Assembly: GCA_046597185.1 (NCBI GenBank)
Contig: JBKJLF010000393.1
Location: 1 to 7,333, forward strand
Length of the DNA stretch: 7,333 nt
Source of the DNA: CAMBDR01 sp046597185
GTDB lineage: Bacteria > Pseudomonadota > Gammaproteobacteria > Burkholderiales > Burkholderiaceae_D
Direction: 5' to 3'
Shown here: positions 5,723 through 7,333 of the stretch, one piece after another
Layout: every line of letters begins with the position of its first letter
Numbering within the stretch: the first letter of the stretch is position 1
Made by a program: the position numbers and the translations under genes
Notes under the pieces: generated by a model
What the model was told of the DNA's origin: nothing
Database searches by the model: none
What the model saw: the letters and a program-made list of their open reading frames with translations, nothing else

Positions 5723-6146
5723 AAAAGCCAGCCCCATTATTTGAAACGCCGACCGCACCAAACTTAAGTGTTCGCTGGCCCACGGCTTTTCCTGTACCTG
5801 TGATCCATTGATCGTAAACCTGTATGCCGTGCTCATCTTGCCCTACATAAATCGCTGCATGGCCGTGGTAGTGGCCAGTTGCGTTAAAGGTTGCGATAGC
5901 GGTGCCTGGTAAGATATCTTTGTTGCCTTTGACGACAACCCCCTTTGTCCACTGCCCTGTATTAACCGGGATGGTTGGGCAAACAGTCGTCACATAAGAA
6001 ACACATTGACCACAATAATTCGGGTTGCCTCGGGTAGACTCAACCGGGTGGGCGTTATATGGGCCCAAATTGGATGTGCGGGTACATGCCCATTGCCCTA
6101 CGGGGGCGGCAGTATTGGTCGCGTAGTTTGATGAAACATATGCCAT
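5709..6146 (-). CDS. BPSL0067-family NlpC/P60-like peptidoglycan amidase, probable T6SS effector (Tae2-like)
   Basis: 145 residues, ATG at 6146 with AGGAG 8 nt upstream (6155-6159). The sequence follows the BPSL0067 family: an N-terminal MAYVSS segment, GQC48V as the catalytic Cys on a helix start, W66-T-K-G-V-V-V-K-G (66-74), PGTAIATF (80-87), and HGH96AAIYV with His96 as the catalytic His. IQVYDQW (108-114) and a C-terminal NNGAGFYVV strand complete it. Cys and His are both present, so the enzyme looks active. NlpC/P60-fold amidases cut peptide bonds in peptidoglycan stem or cross-link peptides. There is no signal peptide, as expected for a T6SS cargo that reaches the target periplasm by injection. 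Extra Cys residues (21, 45, 56) are unusual. The immunity-like gene overlaps its 3' end. Placement in Tae2 rests on remembered family relations; a non-T6SS amidase is the main alternative. Confidence 0.85.
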   Translation of the reverse strand: MAYVSSNYATNTAAPVGQWACTRTSNLGPYNAHPVESTRGNPNYCGQCVSYVTTVCPTIPVNTGQWTKGVVVKGNKDILPGTAIATFNATGHYHGHAAIYVGQDEHGIQVYDQWITGTGKAVGQRTLKFGAVGVSNNGAGFYVVE

Positions 6147-6195
6147 AAGATTGGCTCCTGAAAAAGTATGAACATTAATCTGGTATCGGTTCGAG

Positions 6196-6201
6196 ATTAT
6201 A
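6196..6201 (-). promoter_or_regulatory. TATAAT -10 element of the amidase/immunity operon
   Basis: A consensus TATAAT on the minus strand, 49 bp upstream of the amidase ATG at 6146. A matching -35 at 16-18 bp is not obvious. The arrangement suggests an autonomous bicistronic transcript. Confidence 0.5.
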
Positions 6202-6243
6202 ACCTGTTTTATGGTTTTCCCATGTCGCCATGTTCATTTAATA

Positions 6244-6262
6244 TGCAAAATGATGTTTTGCA
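6244..6262. promoter_or_regulatory. Inverted repeat upstream of the amidase promoter
   Basis: TGCAAAA (6244-6250) and TTTTGCA (6256-6262) form a 7-bp dyad with a 5-nt centre, about 45 bp upstream of the TATAAT. It could be a regulator site or a simple hairpin; no T-run follows. Confidence 0.3.
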
Positions 6263-6415
6263 AGGTGATGGTATTGGCTTTGCCTGCGTGGTCATGGCGC
6301 GGCATGAGTCCTGGTCTGCCCGTCGTAACAGTTTTACACACGCTAAAACCACTACCCCGGCGTACCTCCCACCGATGCCTGATGACTTTGGCTGCTGATT
6401 TTAATGGTCCGATAC

Positions 6416-6901
6416 TTACCCATCGGAACTGCCGATCCGGATGCTCTCAAACACTTCTGCGTTCGCGCCGTCTATGGTAAAAGTGATGTCGGTCTTGGTA
6501 TTGAGCAAGCCGTTGAGCACCCGGCTACCCATCACCGAACCGTTGGAAATGGTGGTGGTTTTAATGCCGCGCTGTTCGGCCAGCGCCAACATCGGCAACA
6601 TTGCCTTGTTTAACAGCGGTTCGCCCGTGCCTTGCAGCTTGATCTGGTACAGTCTGGGGAATTGATTCAAAATCCGCGTCATCCCCGCCAGATCCAAATT
6701 GGTCTTGGGTTTGCTCCAATGGGTGACCTGGCAGTGGTCGCAACTGAAATTACAATAATTATTCGGATCGATATCCAATTTGAGCGGCAGGGCGGGCACT
6801 CTGGTCATGCCAAAAACACGCGCCACATCCCGCACGATGTGGTTGCCTGTTGATAATGGTTGGTTTTTGCATTGAAACCAAATGAAAAATTTTCTAATTA
6901 T
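6416..6901 (-). pseudogene. Radical SAM protein fragment, truncated at both ends
   Basis: The minus-strand frame is open from 6901 to the TAA at 6416-6418; the first usable start is GTG at 6835 (139 codons). Counting from that GTG, the [4Fe-4S]/SAM motif is intact as C28-N-F-S-C32-D-H-C35. It is followed by the GTGEP glycine-rich SAM motif (69-73), TISNG (95-99) and FTIDGA (119-124), in the correct order for a radical SAM barrel. The protein ends after ESIRIGSS with Asp-Gly-stop, only about halfway through a barrel, and any SPASM or C-terminal domain is missing. Upstream of the GTG the frame continues with plausible protein sequence (KFFIWFQCKNQPLSTGNHIV) but no start codon before the stop at 6902-6904, so the 5' end is probably lost as well. 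It would be inactive. The family member is unidentified. Confidence 0.8.
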
Positions 6902-6970
6902 TTATTATATATTTTATGATTATATATACTTTAAATTAATATGAAAAATGGCGAAGATTGCTTTAAGTTC
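6902..6970. other. AT-rich junction between radical SAM fragment and IS630 remnant
   Basis: About 70 bp rich in A/T, with TATATA runs on both sides of TTATGAT. ATGAAAAAT occurs at 6941-6949 and again at 6882-6890. The downstream terminus of the IS element should lie here, since IS630-type elements insert at TA, but I cannot place the exact end without the other terminus. Confidence 0.4.
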
Positions 6971-7333
6971 TCATGCGTAATTGATTTTAAATTTATTGCC
7001 ATACGCGCAAAAAATCTTACCAACTTCATCGACAGTCTGATCCTTTGTCCATGCTGTGAATTTTCGCCAGTGATATTTAGCATGCCGCCATAGGATTTCG
7101 ATGATATTGAGTGCTGGCGAATAAGGTGGAATGTGTCAGCGGATGAGCTTATGCTTGATGAGCCATTCATCGATCTTTTCGGCTTCGAAATGTTTATGAA
7201 TCGAAGCATTGTCCAGCACGACGATAATTGGAATGCCAGTAGCGCAATGCTGTTCAGCAAGCTTATCAATGAATGCAACAACGTGTTCACGCGTAACGCT
7301 ACACTCATGCAGGGTATGCACGAGTGTGTTGGT
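6971..7333 (-). pseudogene. IS630-family (Tc1/mariner superfamily) transposase, 3' part with in-frame stop
   Basis: The minus-strand frame enters from the right edge and ends at TGA 6971-6973, 121 codons including the stop. It carries the second catalytic Asp in IIVVLDNASIHKH (Asp codon at 7211-7213) and the third acidic residue in IPPYSPALNIIEILWRH (Glu codon at 7097-7099), plus the typical C-terminal WRKFTAW...FKINYA ending. An in-frame TGA at 7136-7138 (LIR-stop-HIPPYSP) separates the two, so a normal product would lack the catalytic Glu. No frameshift is needed to join the halves. The first Asp and the helix-turn-helix domain would lie beyond the window. The element is therefore a decayed or recoding-dependent insertion sequence; decay is much more likely. 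Confidence 0.85.

Larger units (their letters stand above)
6147..6415. other. Non-coding region upstream of the amidase gene
   Basis: About 270 bp with no gene I can support, although weak open frames exist on both strands. It contains the amidase ribosome binding site (6155-6159), a perfect TATAAT (6196-6201, minus strand) and a hairpin (6244-6262). Its right edge coincides with the break in the radical SAM gene, where the minus strand reads GTAAG, so part of it may belong to an unidentified inserted element. Confidence 0.5.

Noticed and set aside
6168..6398. 76-codon plus-strand frame in the amidase upstream region
   Set aside because: No ribosome site, no recognisable motif, and it covers the amidase promoter; I could not distinguish it from chance.
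6183..6415. GTATCGG (6183-6189) and CCGATAC (6409-6415) as terminal inverted repeats of a small MITE
   Set aside because: Only 7 bp match and neighbouring bases do not continue the symmetry; this is expected by chance.

Overview
This window looks like an accessory, patchwork stretch of a proteobacterial chromosome, probably gamma- or betaproteobacterial. The reasons are purine-rich Shine-Dalgarno sites, a secreted esterase-D-type enzyme, a type VI secretion-type amidase/immunity pair, a cold-shock/excalibur fusion, and Sec and lipoprotein signals. A methanotroph-like gammaproteobacterium would fit the style of the genes, but the sequence does not prove it. Almost everything is on the minus strand; the exception is one TPR-like gene on the plus strand.

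Left part (1-2772): a 5'-complete but window-truncated secreted alpha/beta hydrolase of the esterase D family reads out of the left edge on the minus strand. About 285 bp of divergent intergenic DNA separates it from a 516-residue plus-strand protein with C-terminal TPR-like repeats and no recognised function.

Middle (2773-4623): two tightly coupled minus-strand genes encode a lipoprotein with an oddly long N-region and a 110-residue helical protein. This pair is bracketed by an imperfect direct repeat (perfect 15-mer, 22/26 overall) at 2802 and 3934, so it looks like an inserted cassette. Upstream of it, also on the minus strand, is a membrane-anchored protein that joins a cold-shock RNA-binding domain, one transmembrane helix, a heptad Ala/Pro-rich repeat and an excalibur Ca-binding domain.

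Right part (4644-7333): this half mixes one intact toxic module with gene fossils. The fossils are an S33-type hydrolase lacking its oxyanion-loop segment, its C-terminal half and the first Gly of its nucleophile elbow; a radical SAM gene cut at both ends; and an IS630-type transposase with an in-frame TGA between its catalytic Asp and Glu. Between the fossils is the most interesting item: a BPSL0067-family NlpC/P60-like amidase with intact Cys and His, overlapping by 14 nt a secreted STY0301-family protein. I interpret this as an orphan type VI secretion peptidoglycan amidase effector with its periplasmic immunity protein (Tae2/Tai2-like). The pair has its own promoter-like TATAAT and a strong ribosome binding site. 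No T6SS structural gene is present in the window.
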